Source of the DNA: Bacteroidales bacterium UBA5326
Lineage (GTDB): Bacteria > Bacteroidota > Bacteroidia > Bacteroidales > UBA932
NCBI GenBank assembly: GCA_002408205.1
Contig: DHQY01000009.1
Coordinates: 186,001 to 250,000, forward strand
Direction: 5' to 3'
Length of the DNA stretch: 64,000 nt
The notes under the pieces are model-generated. The model did not search any database. It saw only the letters and a list, made by a program, of their open reading frames with translations, and had not been told where the DNA came from. Positions within the stretch are counted from its first letter, which is position 1. Each line of letters opens with the position of its first letter. Of this stretch, positions 51,572 to 60,773 are shown piece after piece. The position numbers were made by a program, and so were the translations under genes.

Positions 51572-52111
51572 TTGGAAGATAAATTATACATAGAAAAGGC
51601 ATTAAAAGGAGACACCCGTGCATACGGCGTGTTGGTGGATAAATACCAGAGCCTTATATTTGTACTGGTAAGACGTGTCTGCAATAATTCCGATGATGCC
51701 ATGGAAATTTTGCAGGATGTGTTTCTTAAAGCGTACCAGCAGCTTCACACTTTTAGGGGAGCTTCTTCGTTCGCCACCTGGTTGTACCGGATCGCCTTCA
51801 ATACAGCCATAAGCAATGTCAGAAAAACCCGGTCCGGAAGTCGGAATAAAGGTACCTATGAAACGGAAATAAAACATACTCAGGACGCCTGGGAGGAGGA
51901 TCCCGACCCGGAACGGGAAGCACAATTTGAAAAACTGAGACAACTTGTGGACGATTTGCCGCCTTCGGAGCGATTGCTCATAGAGTTGTACTATTATAAG
52001 GAATTGAAGATGGAAGAGGTTGCATACATAAGCGGTATGACCGTAGCCAATGCGAAAGTTCGTATTCACAGGATCCGCCAGAAATTACAAACGGAAATGA
52101 CTGTTTCTTAA
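51572..52111 (+). CDS. ECF-type RNA polymerase sigma factor, TTG start
   Basis: 179 aa. Region 2 (MEILQDVFLKAYQQLHTFRG, ASSFATWLYRIAFNTAIS) and region 4 (LPPSERLLIELYYYKELKMEEVAYISGM, TVANAKVRIHRIRQKL). An in-frame TGA at 51563-51565 lies just upstream, so TTG 51572 is the only available start before the conserved part. The protein begins directly with LYIEKALKGDTRAYG, as in the family. Followed after 11 nt by a small membrane protein, a likely anti-sigma partner. Confidence 0.9.
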   Translation: MEDKLYIEKALKGDTRAYGVLVDKYQSLIFVLVRRVCNNSDDAMEILQDVFLKAYQQLHTFRGASSFATWLYRIAFNTAISNVRKTRSGSRNKGTYETEIKHTQDAWEEDPDPEREAQFEKLRQLVDDLPPSERLLIELYYYKELKMEEVAYISGMTVANAKVRIHRIRQKLQTEMTVS

Positions 52112-52122
52112 AGACCGGTATA

Positions 52123-52593
52123 ATGAAAACGATTGAAGAACAATTTTTTGCACATGGAAGGAAACAGCGGACAATGGAAGCATCCGGCATGCCTTCTTTA
52201 CGTGGGAATATCATTGAAATGCTGGACAAACAGGCTGTATCCCGCAAGAGATTCCGGATTTGGGCCTGGATAACCGGCATCTCGGCATTTGCCGGTCTGT
52301 TTGTATTTTCCTGTTTTTATTCCGGGGAAACCTACCTGTCTCTTTTCAGTTGGATAGAGCGTACGGCCGTTTCCTTGTCAGAAGCGGTGTCGGACACTTT
52401 TCGTCAGATTGTGGCCCGGATGGGTGAAATGGTGTCCGGGTTTTTTACCGGGTTACCATTACCGGCTATTGAAAAGGCCACAATGGAAATTTCCGTGTGG
52501 CCCGTTCAGATCTGGTATGTGCTGGCCCTGTTACTGGGGATTGTTCTGCTGGTTGGCGCAGACAAACTCATCCGGCACAAATTTCCGGCTTAA
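52123..52593 (+). CDS. Membrane protein, probable anti-sigma partner
   Basis: 156 aa with two transmembrane segments (about 45-65 and 128-148) joined by an extracytoplasmic region (about 66-127), and a cytoplasmic N-terminus of about 42 residues. I do not recognise the family. Position directly behind the ECF sigma factor and the topology suggest it binds and holds the sigma factor. Overlaps the convergent peptidase gene by 4 nt. Confidence 0.65.
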   Translation: MKTIEEQFFAHGRKQRTMEASGMPSLRGNIIEMLDKQAVSRKRFRIWAWITGISAFAGLFVFSCFYSGETYLSLFSWIERTAVSLSEAVSDTFRQIVARMGEMVSGFFTGLPLPAIEKATMEISVWPVQIWYVLALLLGIVLLVGADKLIRHKFPA

Positions 52594-55064
52594 TCGTTAT
52601 TCATTTGCGGGATATCTACTGTGTTTTCATAATCTCCCAGTAAATAACGGGCAAAATAATCTCCCATACGCCAGAAGAAATATTCATCCATGTCGCCAAA
52701 ACCGTGACGTTGCCCGGGTAGAATAAGCATATCGAACCGTTTGTTGGCCCTGATAAGGGCATTGGCTACGCGCAGGGTATTTCCGGGATGTACATTATTG
52801 TCAATGTCTCCGTGGATCAGGAGCAGACGGCCGCTCAGGTTATTTGCCAGTTGTGAGTTTTTCCCAATACTGTAGGTAAAGGTCGTGTCTCCTTTTGAAG
52901 TTATTTCTTCCAGGACACCGTGGTGTTTTTCACTCCACCAGCGGTTGTATATGTTGTTTTCATGATTACCGGCGCAAGAGACGGCCACCTTGAAAAAATC
53001 GGGATATTGAAGAATTGCGGCAGTGGACATGAATCCCCCTCCGGAATGGCCGTGAATACCTACCCGGCCGGCATCTATGTAATTGTAGCGGGCAGCAAGT
53101 TGTTCAATGGCATATTTCTGGTCTTCAAGACCGTAATCCCTTAAATTACCGTAGCCGAAGTTATGATACCATTTGGAACGGTTGGGGTGTCCACCCCTGT
53201 TTCCTACCGAAATCACAACAAACCCCAACTGAGCCAGGCGGTCCAGGCGGTTCATGGATTTGCTCCAGGATTGTCCGGGGCCTTCTACCTGCGGTCCGGG
53301 GTAAACGTAGGTGATGATGGGATATTTTCGTGACGGATCAAAATCAAACGGTTTATACATAACCCCGTAAAGATTGGTTATGCCGTCGGCGGCTTTAACG
53401 GTAAAACGCTCGGGGAATTTATAACCGGCATCTGTAAGCAGGCTGAGATCTGCCGTCTCGAGTGACATGATCTTGCGTCCGTTCTGATCGTACAAGTCTG
53501 TCCTGGGAGCTTCATCCACCCTGGAATAATTAAGCACAAAATATTTATTGTTATCACAAAAATTGGCAGCCTGATGATAATCTCCGGGGGTCAGCAGACG
53601 AACTTCGCTACCGTCAAGTTTGGCCCGGTAGATATGTTCGAAATACGGATCTTCTCCCGGTTCACGCCCACAGGCCGAGAAAAATACAGTACGCGTAGCA
53701 TCGTCCACTCCCAGTATTTGTTCCACATGCCAGGGCCCCGAGGTAATGGCGTTCTTGAGGGTGCCGTCCTGGTTGTATAGATAAAGATGTCCCCAACCTG
53801 TCCTTTCAGACCAATGGATAAGTTCCTGCCCGTTATTGGCCAGATACAAAGGTCTGGTTTCCACATAGGTATTCAAGCGCTCTTCTATAACGGTCAGGGT
53901 AGTGTCTTTGTCCAGAAGCACTTTACACAGGTCTATGCGTTTGAGATCACGGCTGGTCCGGTAAAGGTAAAACCGATTGTTGTCGCCAAGCCATTCGCTT
54001 GATCGGTATTCATCGGAAAAAGTGCGTTTCAGGGTCGGTTTCCAGGCCAGGGAAAGGGACTGGTCCTTAAATGCTTCGGAGGGAATAGTGCGCCATGTTT
54101 TGTCTTCCATGTTGAAGACCACGACAGACAACTGGGGAACGTCTTTTTCTCCCGGCATTTCGTATTTATAACGTTCCAGTTTGGGCCTGGGCTCGGCCAG
54201 TACATCTACCACAAACAGATCTTTAACCTTTGTTTCATCGGAGCGAATGATTACAAAATGTTTGGAATCGGGACTCCAGAGAAGCCCCCATACTCCTGTA
54301 CGTTTATTCAGTTCGGTAGAGTCTGCATAGAAATCTTCCGATCCGCTGCCAAAGCTGAAATCCCTGGTGCCTGTGGCCGTCAGCCTGTGCTCCACAATGG
54401 TGGAATCCTTATCGTCCTTACGGGCTTTTTCAAAATTTTCCCAATCCATCCAGTACAGATCAAAGTTTCGTGAGAACACCACGTATTCTTTATTCGGCGA
54501 GATATTGGCCCACGAGGGAACCGGCTCTTTCTTTTCCTCGTTCTCAAGCCAGGTCAGTTTACGTGTGTTCCAATCGTATTCAAAGAAAAAAACGCGCTTT
54601 TCTTTCCCGTTTTTCTTTCCTTCTTCATTCTTTCCGGCATCTCCCTTGCTTTTTTTCTCTACCATTTCTGAGCCTGTGACATTGAACGTGAACGTGCGGT
54701 CGTCTTTAAGTTTCAGTTCTTTAATGGGTAAGTGCAAAGCGTCAAAGGGGTCTTTGGTGATTTTAGTCAGTTCGGCGGCCAGCTGATTGTTGTCAAACAA
54801 TTCTTTCTTTAAGCCCTGAGGGGGATTGACTACGTACCATTTTTTTCCTTCCGGGCCTTCATATTCGTACCAGAAAAGATCCGATGCTTTGAACCACGTG
54901 GGGCGAACATCGGTGGAGAACACCATTTTATTGACTTTCTTTTTGGAAAATCTTGCGGCCAGTTCATAATTTGCCTTTGGGCGGGCTGCTTCGCGTTGCG
55001 GCTGGGCGTAACTTACAGGCAGGCATAACAACAGCAGGCCCAGTGTAACAAGGATTCTATTCAT
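52590..55064 (-). CDS. S9-family prolyl dipeptidyl peptidase (DPP IV-like)
   Basis: 824 aa with a signal peptide (1-20, ending SYAQPQ). N-terminal beta-propeller (about 60-540), C-terminal alpha/beta-hydrolase with nucleophile serine in GIHGHSGGGFMSTAA, aspartate in LIHGDIDNNVHPGNT and histidine in GQRHGFGD. A highly charged insertion rich in K/E lies at about residues 130-180. Likely periplasmic or surface release of dipeptides. Convergent with the sigma operon; follows the NagX-like gene. Confidence 0.92.
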   Translation of the reverse strand: MNRILVTLGLLLLCLPVSYAQPQREAARPKANYELAARFSKKKVNKMVFSTDVRPTWFKASDLFWYEYEGPEGKKWYVVNPPQGLKKELFDNNQLAAELTKITKDPFDALHLPIKELKLKDDRTFTFNVTGSEMVEKKSKGDAGKNEEGKKNGKEKRVFFFEYDWNTRKLTWLENEEKKEPVPSWANISPNKEYVVFSRNFDLYWMDWENFEKARKDDKDSTIVEHRLTATGTRDFSFGSGSEDFYADSTELNKRTGVWGLLWSPDSKHFVIIRSDETKVKDLFVVDVLAEPRPKLERYKYEMPGEKDVPQLSVVVFNMEDKTWRTIPSEAFKDQSLSLAWKPTLKRTFSDEYRSSEWLGDNNRFYLYRTSRDLKRIDLCKVLLDKDTTLTVIEERLNTYVETRPLYLANNGQELIHWSERTGWGHLYLYNQDGTLKNAITSGPWHVEQILGVDDATRTVFFSACGREPGEDPYFEHIYRAKLDGSEVRLLTPGDYHQAANFCDNNKYFVLNYSRVDEAPRTDLYDQNGRKIMSLETADLSLLTDAGYKFPERFTVKAADGITNLYGVMYKPFDFDPSRKYPIITYVYPGPQVEGPGQSWSKSMNRLDRLAQLGFVVISVGNRGGHPNRSKWYHNFGYGNLRDYGLEDQKYAIEQLAARYNYIDAGRVGIHGHSGGGFMSTAAILQYPDFFKVAVSCAGNHENNIYNRWWSEKHHGVLEEITSKGDTTFTYSIGKNSQLANNLSGRLLLIHGDIDNNVHPGNTLRVANALIRANKRFDMLILPGQRHGFGDMDEYFFWRMGDYFARYLLGDYENTVDIPQMNND

Positions 55065-55089
55065 ATAAGGATAAAGGTTTGGTTATTAA

Positions 55090-56232
55090 TTATAGTTTGA
55101 TGATTATGTTCTTCTTATATAAAGCAACGGCCATGAGGGTAAACAGGAGCACATAAATAACGGCAAAGGCAAGAGATCCCAGTTCGTTGTTACCGAAAAC
55201 GGCGGCGCAAACATTGTTGTAAAACCAGCCGAGAACATTGGTCGTGGTGCCGTCCGGCGTGTTCCAGTGAATTACTCTGCCCAGAGTCTTGGTAAGCACC
55301 CCTGCCATAACAAAAGCGAACAGGGGATTCCGCCCCAGCGCCTTAAACGGATAAAACCATTTTTCTTTTCCCCGTATATCAATAAGATAGACAAAGAAGC
55401 CCAGCATAACCAACGTCCATCCGCCCGCATATAACACGTATGAGGAAGTCCAAAGTGCTTTACTAATGGGAAGGACAATGCTCCACACCATTCCCGCACC
55501 CAGGCTTGCCAGCCCGTACGTATACAGATTGGCAGCGGCTTCTGTTTTTCCCGTTGAGGTGCGAATACAGTGGCCGGCCAGGTACCCCATCAGCACCGTT
55601 CCGGCCCCGGTGATCATACCCAAAAGGCCTTCGGGATCGAAAGGAAGACCGTAGCCATGATAAATATGGTTGTCGCCCAGGAGCCACAAGTCAATAATGC
55701 CGGCAATATTTGTTTCTTTTGAATAGGGATCCGTTCCGCCAAAGAAATAAAGAGCAGCCCAGTGTGACAACAGCAGAACGCCCAGCGCGATGCATATCCT
55801 GCGCGGTTTTTTGAGCCACAGTACAAGCGTTCCGGCCAGGGCATAAGACAATGCAATACGTTGCAATACGCCAAATATTCTTAAATGTCCGTAATAATCC
55901 GCAAGGTTTTGCCAGAAAGAAAGGTTATGATCCGGAAAAGGAGGATAGAAAGGAAACGCATTGAGCAACAGTCCGGTAAGAAAGATAAGGGCAGCCCGTT
56001 TGTATAGTTTTGAAAAGCCCTTGAACGAGAAAGCCAGGGCGGATCCTACGACAAAGAGAAAAAATGGAAACACCAGATCGGTGGGAGTACAGCCAATCCA
56101 GGGGGCGTGGCGCAGCGGAGCAAATATATTGCTCCAGCTTCCCGGGTTGTTTACCAATATCATGCCGGCTACAGTCATTCCACGTAACACGTCGAGTGCC
56201 ACGTAACGTTTGGCAGAAAGTAAGGAAGACAT
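55090..56232 (-). CDS. NagX-like membrane acyltransferase family protein (DUF5009/HGSNAT-like)
   Basis: 380 aa, about ten transmembrane helices. Starts with the family hallmark RYVALDVLRGMTVAGMILVNNPG, followed by LRHAPWIGCTPTDLVFPFFLFVVG, and later GLPFDPEGLLGMI. Homologues include eukaryotic heparan-alpha-glucosaminide acetyltransferase and bacterial NagX, linked to N-acetylglucosamine use. Followed 25 nt later by the DPP-like peptidase. Confidence 0.87.
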   Translation of the reverse strand: MSSLLSAKRYVALDVLRGMTVAGMILVNNPGSWSNIFAPLRHAPWIGCTPTDLVFPFFLFVVGSALAFSFKGFSKLYKRAALIFLTGLLLNAFPFYPPFPDHNLSFWQNLADYYGHLRIFGVLQRIALSYALAGTLVLWLKKPRRICIALGVLLLSHWAALYFFGGTDPYSKETNIAGIIDLWLLGDNHIYHGYGLPFDPEGLLGMITGAGTVLMGYLAGHCIRTSTGKTEAAANLYTYGLASLGAGMVWSIVLPISKALWTSSYVLYAGGWTLVMLGFFVYLIDIRGKEKWFYPFKALGRNPLFAFVMAGVLTKTLGRVIHWNTPDGTTTNVLGWFYNNVCAAVFGNNELGSLAFAVIYVLLFTLMAVALYKKNIIIKL

Positions 56233-56255
56233 TTGTAGAATAGTTTTCTACAAAT
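56231..56255. repeat. 10-bp inverted repeat over the NagX-like start codon
   Basis: ATTTGTAGAA and TTCTACAAAT, perfect arms separated by 5 nt. It spans the sequence from the second base of the start codon to inside the -7 box (56251-56258, TATATTTG on the minus strand). In RNA it would form a hairpin enclosing the initiation region; in DNA it could be an operator. Confidence 0.6.
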
Positions 56256-56258
56256 ATA
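56251..56258 (-). promoter_or_regulatory. -7 box of the NagX-like gene
   Basis: TATATTTG on the minus strand, perfect match, ending 18 nt before ATG 56232 and overlapping the inverted repeat. Confidence 0.55.
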
Positions 56259-56264
56259 TGCTAT

Positions 56265-57002
56265 TTATTGGCAAGTTTCTCCAAAAAGGCCCAATGCGAA
56301 GGAAGCGCAAAAAACGACACTCAGCGCTGCCGTTTCTGTTCTCAGGACAGACGGACCCAGATCCACCGGAACATAACCGCCGGTCAGGGCCAGGTCAATT
56401 TCCTCCGGTGAAAAATCTCCTTCGGGGCCAATAAGCACAATGAGGTCGTTTTCCCCCGAAGACTTCATCCATTCATAAAGAGGTACCCTCGGCCTGTCGG
56501 TCCAGCAACAGGCAATTGCTTTGGCCGCCCTGATTCCTGAAGTCTCATTTATATAATCGGAGAAAAGTACGGATTCATGTATCCGGGGCAGCTGAGCTCT
56601 TTTGCATTGCTTAAGGGCGGATATGGCAATGCGTTCAGCCCGGTCAGTTTTGCAGGTTCGTCTTTCCGAGCGTTCGCAAATAAGCGGTGAAATATCGTCA
56701 ACTCCTGCCTCAGTGGCTTTTTCTACAAACCATTCGAATCGTTCCATATTTTTTGTGGGAGCAACAACCATATGCAGCCGGTAGGGACGGGTGCCGTACG
56801 AGTCTGAACGTTCCGTAATGGCAATACGACAAGCGTATGGATCCGGATGGAGGATACGGCCCGAGTACATGGTACCTTTGCCGTCAGTCAGTTTTACCGG
56901 GTCATTTTCCTGCAGCCTGAGCACTCGGACGCAATGCCGGCTTTCTTCCGGGTCAAGCGTATGAATAGGAAGCTCAATGTGCTGGTTATAAAATAGATGC
57001 AT
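56265..57002 (-). CDS. rsmE: 16S rRNA (uracil-1498-N3)-methyltransferase
   Basis: SPOUT methyltransferase, 245 aa from MHLFYNQHIE. PUA-like N-terminus (ESRHCVRVLRLQENDPVKLTDG) and the knotted SAM site LIGPEGDFSPEEIDLA ... PVDLGPSVLRTETAAL. The open frame continues to 57035, but that part overlaps the thioesterase gene, and 57002 matches the family start. Confidence 0.95.
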   Translation of the reverse strand: MHLFYNQHIELPIHTLDPEESRHCVRVLRLQENDPVKLTDGKGTMYSGRILHPDPYACRIAITERSDSYGTRPYRLHMVVAPTKNMERFEWFVEKATEAGVDDISPLICERSERRTCKTDRAERIAISALKQCKRAQLPRIHESVLFSDYINETSGIRAAKAIACCWTDRPRVPLYEWMKSSGENDLIVLIGPEGDFSPEEIDLALTGGYVPVDLGPSVLRTETAALSVVFCASFALGLFGETCQ

Positions 57003-57022
57003 AATTGTTTGGGTAAACACTC

Positions 57023-57409
57023 TTAAGGTATCCACTCTTTAGGAACAGGGAAAGATTTGCCGGTTTTTTTATCGTATGTGGACATAACACTCCGCGAACG
57101 CACCCTTACGAGACCTTTGTCATCTACTATTTCCTGGATCAGATGCACGCTTTTCTCTCCTGTTTTTTCCAGAGTTGTTTCCACAAATAATTGGTCTGTA
57201 ATAAAACAGGGTACCATAAAATCGAATTCCGTATGAACCAGAATCAATACTTTATGGTCGTTCATGAAATCCATGTTGTGGGGCATAATATCCCGCATAA
57301 ATCCATAACGGCCGGCGTCGCAGTAGTGCCCGAACATTACATTATTTACGTGGCCGAGCATGTCTATGTCGTTAAATCGGATCTGAAGGGCGAGCCTGTG
57401 TTTATTCAT
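57023..57409 (-). CDS. Acyl-CoA thioesterase, hotdog fold (4HBT/YbgC-like)
   Basis: 128 aa single hotdog domain with the active-site stretch IRFNDIDMLGHVNNVMFGHYCD. Substrate is probably an acyl-CoA or acyl-ACP. Lies between tsaC (5-nt gap) and rsmE in a long minus-strand operon. Confidence 0.88.
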   Translation of the reverse strand: MNKHRLALQIRFNDIDMLGHVNNVMFGHYCDAGRYGFMRDIMPHNMDFMNDHKVLILVHTEFDFMVPCFITDQLFVETTLEKTGEKSVHLIQEIVDDKGLVRVRSRSVMSTYDKKTGKSFPVPKEWIP

Positions 57410-57414
57410 GATGG

Positions 57415-57996
57415 TCAGGGTCTTATAATTTCAACTTCCCCGCCGGTCCCCAGTTTTATGATTGACGAGGCTTTCCCCGTGGCACCTGCTTCGAGGAAGG
57501 ACGGTGCACTCCAGTCCGCCTGTTTAATGATTTGCAGGTCAATACCGGAATATCGGGCCGGTGCTTTTTCTCCGCTGAGATTGGCCGAGGTAGAGAGAAT
57601 AGGCCTGCGCAGCCTCCGGATCACCGACTGGCAGAATGCCTGGCTGGGTATGCGGATGGCTACGCTGCCGTCAGGGGAGCATACATCGGGAGCCAGGTTG
57701 ATTCCCCCGGGATAGATAATGGTCAGGGGTTTGTCTGCCACTTCAAGTAATTGTTCTGCGATTTCGGGTATTTGTTCAACATAGTGTCCCAACATATATA
57801 GGTCCGAAACCAAAACAATATAATTCTTTGTTGCCGGGCGGTTTTTCAGAACAGTGATCTTTTCTACGGCCGAGGGATTACAGGCATCGCACCCCAGGCC
57901 CCAGATGGTATCGGTGGGGTAAAGGATAACGCCCCCGCCGCGTAACACTTTAACGGCCTCTTCTGCAAAGGGAAGTATGTTTTCGTTTTGTTTCAT
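57415..57996 (-). CDS. tsaC: L-threonylcarbamoyladenylate synthase (Sua5/YrdC/TsaC)
   Basis: Makes threonylcarbamoyl-AMP, the first intermediate of tRNA t6A37. 193 aa from MKQNENILPF. Motifs: GGVILYPTDTIWGLGCDA, KNRPATKNYIVLV, SVAIRIPS, and STSANLSGEKAPA. The frame is open to 58104 but that stretch is antisense-free overlap into the rhomboid gene, so 57996 is preferred. Confidence 0.94.
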   Translation of the reverse strand: MKQNENILPFAEEAVKVLRGGGVILYPTDTIWGLGCDACNPSAVEKITVLKNRPATKNYIVLVSDLYMLGHYVEQIPEIAEQLLEVADKPLTIIYPGGINLAPDVCSPDGSVAIRIPSQAFCQSVIRRLRRPILSTSANLSGEKAPARYSGIDLQIIKQADWSAPSFLEAGATGKASSIIKLGTGGEVEIIRP

Positions 57997-58003
57997 ATGT
58001 CCG

Positions 58004-58693
58004 CTAATAATATAGTCTGTTTTTACTCTTCCAGAAACGGACCAGAATAAATCCGAACACCATACCGCCCAGGTGGGCGAAGTGGGCGATATTCCCGCCG
58101 CCAATTAAACCCAGAACGAGTTCAATAACGGCAAAAATGATTACAAAGTATTTAGCTTTCAGGGCAAAAGGGGTAAACATAAGTCTGAGCTGGTTGTTCG
58201 GAAAAAGCATGCCGTAGGCCAGCAGAATCCCGTAAACGGCTCCGGAGGCTCCTACCGTAGGAGTTCCCATCAGCTGGCGGTATTTCTCTACGGCCATGGT
58301 GGCGGCTGCGCCCCCTTCATTGATGGTGCTTACCAGCGAACTGGCTTCGATCCATTGAACGCCCATATGCATGGCGGCGGCACCAAGTCCGGTGACCATA
58401 TAATACAGGAAGAAACGTTTGGGGCCCCATATCTGTTCCAGCACGGTACCAAACATCCACAGGGCATACATGTTGAATAACAGGTGCCCGAAATTCCCGT
58501 GCATGAAAATATGTGTGATAATCTGGTAAGGTTTAAAAAACGGCGAGGCCGGATAAAAAAGGGCAAAATGCTCTATCATGAATCCTTTGCTGATCATGGT
58601 CAGCAAAAGCATCAGAACGTTTATGATGATTATATTTTTGATCACCAACGGGATACTGGCGAAAAACCCGCCCCGGTTATAAGGAGAATACAT
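58004..58693 (-). CDS. Rhomboid-family intramembrane serine protease
   Basis: 229 aa with about six transmembrane segments. Catalytic serine in VGASGAVYGILLAYG, catalytic histidine in AHFAHLGGMVFG, and the family HIFMHGNFGHLLFNMYALWMF loop. Starts 3 nt after the mutL stop. Substrates unknown. Confidence 0.93.
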   Translation of the reverse strand: MYSPYNRGGFFASIPLVIKNIIIINVLMLLLTMISKGFMIEHFALFYPASPFFKPYQIITHIFMHGNFGHLLFNMYALWMFGTVLEQIWGPKRFFLYYMVTGLGAAAMHMGVQWIEASSLVSTINEGGAAATMAVEKYRQLMGTPTVGASGAVYGILLAYGMLFPNNQLRLMFTPFALKAKYFVIIFAVIELVLGLIGGGNIAHFAHLGGMVFGFILVRFWKSKNRLYY

Positions 58694-58696
58694 AGT

Positions 58697-60430
58697 CTAA
58701 ACAAAAAATTTATCAATCTGGTCTTCCGGAACAATAGTCATACAAGGTTTCCCGAAAGGTGTGTAGTTGGGTTCTTTACAGGAGAACAGCCGGTCAATGA
58801 CGGACTGGTACTCAAAAACAGGGTGATTCTCATTGGAACAGGCTTTCCTTCGTGCCAATATGGCAGCTATACGGAAGTTTTCCTGACCGTCGGGGATCCC
58901 TTGTTCAAGCCATTCCATGATCTCTTCCAAAGATGTCCGGACAGAAGTTCTGTCGGTGGGGTGATCGGCCGGAACACCCGTAACAAAACCGTTTTCGTCC
59001 GTTTCAAATCCCAGTCGCAACAGCCTTTGGCTATTCTCTTTAATAAATATAGCCTCTGGAGGCTGCAAGTTTAGTGCCACGGGAAAGAGCAGTTTATGCA
59101 CGGACAGGGCCCTGTCCCCGAACAGCGGCAGCAGTTCTTCGTAAAAAATACGTTCCCAAGCCCGCCGTTTATGGACCACAAGAAGTCCCGAGGCAACGGA
59201 AGTGACCAGGTATTTGTTCCGGACCTGCAGTATCGGCACCTGGCGGTACGAACCGCCCTGTTCTTCCAAAACCGAAACGTCGGGAAGTTCCCGGACCGGT
59301 GCCGCAGCATTGTTGCTATCTCCGAAAAACGGATTGAAAAGCGGGTCGTAATCGGGCCTGGGAGGAGGTACGTATTGTCCTCCGTGTAACGGAACGGGAA
59401 TATCGTGCTGCATACCTTCCAGGTCAAAGTCTATACTGGGCGCAAGTGCAAATTTACCGAGCGCTTCGCGGACCACGGCCTGCAGCATCCGAAAAAGAAC
59501 CTGCTCGTCCTGGAACTTTACCTCGGTTTTGGCCGGATGGATGTTTACATCAATAGAACCGGGGTCTGTTTCAAAGTAAATGAAATACGACGGGAGGCGC
59601 CCTTCCGGCAGCAGCTTTTCATAAGCACTCATTAACGCCTTGTGCAGGTAAGAACTGCGAAAAAAACGGTGATTCACAAAGAAATACTGATTCCCGCCGG
59701 TCTTCCGGGCATCCTGAGGCCTCCCTACGTACCCCCCAATCCGGATGAGCGACGTATTTACATTAATGTCCACCAGCTGATTCCCGATATCTTTACCCAA
59801 TGTGGCGCCAATACGGCTTCTGAGACTGTCGCATGCAGGCAGCAGGTACATCTGTTTGTCGTTGTGAGTAAGCGTAAAAGTGATTTCGGGATGGCACAGC
59901 GCCACGCGGTGGAATTCTTCAAGTATATGTCTGAACTCGGCATTTTCGGATTTCAGAAATTTCCTGCGGGCCGGTACATTAAAAAACAGGTTCCGGACAC
60001 TGAAATCAGATCCGGCAGTACAGGCGGCTTCTTCCTGTGAAGTAACGGCCGAACCGGCAATGGTGATCTCTGTTCCCGTTTCATCTTCGTTTCTTCTTGT
60101 ACGAAGACGGACATGCGCAACAGATGCAATGGACGCCAGGGCTTCCCCTCTGAATCCGAATGTATTGACCCGCTGCAAATCTTCAATGTCATGTATCTTG
60201 GAAGTGGCGTGGCGTTCAAAAGCCAGCAACGCATCTTCGGAACTCATCCCGCAGCCGTTGTCCACAACCTGCATAAGCGTAGAACCGGCATCGGCAAGGA
60301 CGAGATCAATCCGGTCCGCCCCCGAGTCGACCGCGTTTTCCAACAATTCCTTTACTACCGAAGCGGGACGCTGCACCACTTCTCCGGCAGCTATCTGGCT
60401 GGCTATATGCGGTGGGAGAACATGTATCAT
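58697..60430 (-). CDS. mutL: DNA mismatch repair protein MutL
   Basis: 577 aa. GHKL ATPase domain: IASQIAAGEVVQRPASVVKE, VDSGADRIDL, VDNGCGMSSED, ERHATSKI and FGFRGEALASI. The C-terminal dimerisation domain lacks the usual metal-binding DQHA(x)2E: the aligned stretch reads HKRRAWE (about residues 420-426). So either this MutL has no endonuclease activity, or metal binding uses other residues. Start overlaps the stop of the upstream small protein by 1 nt. Confidence 0.95.
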   Translation of the reverse strand: MIHVLPPHIASQIAAGEVVQRPASVVKELLENAVDSGADRIDLVLADAGSTLMQVVDNGCGMSSEDALLAFERHATSKIHDIEDLQRVNTFGFRGEALASIASVAHVRLRTRRNEDETGTEITIAGSAVTSQEEAACTAGSDFSVRNLFFNVPARRKFLKSENAEFRHILEEFHRVALCHPEITFTLTHNDKQMYLLPACDSLRSRIGATLGKDIGNQLVDINVNTSLIRIGGYVGRPQDARKTGGNQYFFVNHRFFRSSYLHKALMSAYEKLLPEGRLPSYFIYFETDPGSIDVNIHPAKTEVKFQDEQVLFRMLQAVVREALGKFALAPSIDFDLEGMQHDIPVPLHGGQYVPPPRPDYDPLFNPFFGDSNNAAAPVRELPDVSVLEEQGGSYRQVPILQVRNKYLVTSVASGLLVVHKRRAWERIFYEELLPLFGDRALSVHKLLFPVALNLQPPEAIFIKENSQRLLRLGFETDENGFVTGVPADHPTDRTSVRTSLEEIMEWLEQGIPDGQENFRIAAILARRKACSNENHPVFEYQSVIDRLFSCKEPNYTPFGKPCMTIVPEDQIDKFFV

Positions 60431-60762
60431 TACTGCATGAGGCTCAAAATGCGCGAATAAGCATCGGTCAGGTAGAAAGCCATAATCAGAATAATGACAA
60501 TAGCGATGATAATTACTGCACGTATCAGCTTCTGACGGGCAGGATATCGCCTTGAGACCTGATAATGCTTTGAAAATGAACCTCTTATGCTTGCCCCGGG
60601 TACGTAGGTCTGTTTCCCGTCTTCTTCCTTTGTACCCTGATATTTTTCGCGTGCGTTTCTGACGCGAGCTTCGAACTCTTCTTTTTGAGGGTTCCAGAAA
60701 CGCGGTTTATACGTAAAAACCCTGTGCGGTTGTGTTTTGAAAAATGATATACGAAAAGCCAT
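60430..60762 (-). CDS. Small conserved membrane protein upstream of mutL
   Basis: 110 aa. A basic/hydrophilic N-terminus (FWNPQKEEFEARVRNAREKY) followed by a single C-terminal transmembrane helix (about 82-100). Similar short proteins precede mutL in many Bacteroidales. Function unknown. 1-nt overlap with mutL and 11 nt from the ABC ATPase gene. Confidence 0.7.
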   Translation of the reverse strand: MAFRISFFKTQPHRVFTYKPRFWNPQKEEFEARVRNAREKYQGTKEEDGKQTYVPGASIRGSFSKHYQVSRRYPARQKLIRAVIIIAIVIILIMAFYLTDAYSRILSLMQ

Positions 60763-60773
60763 AAATGTTACTG

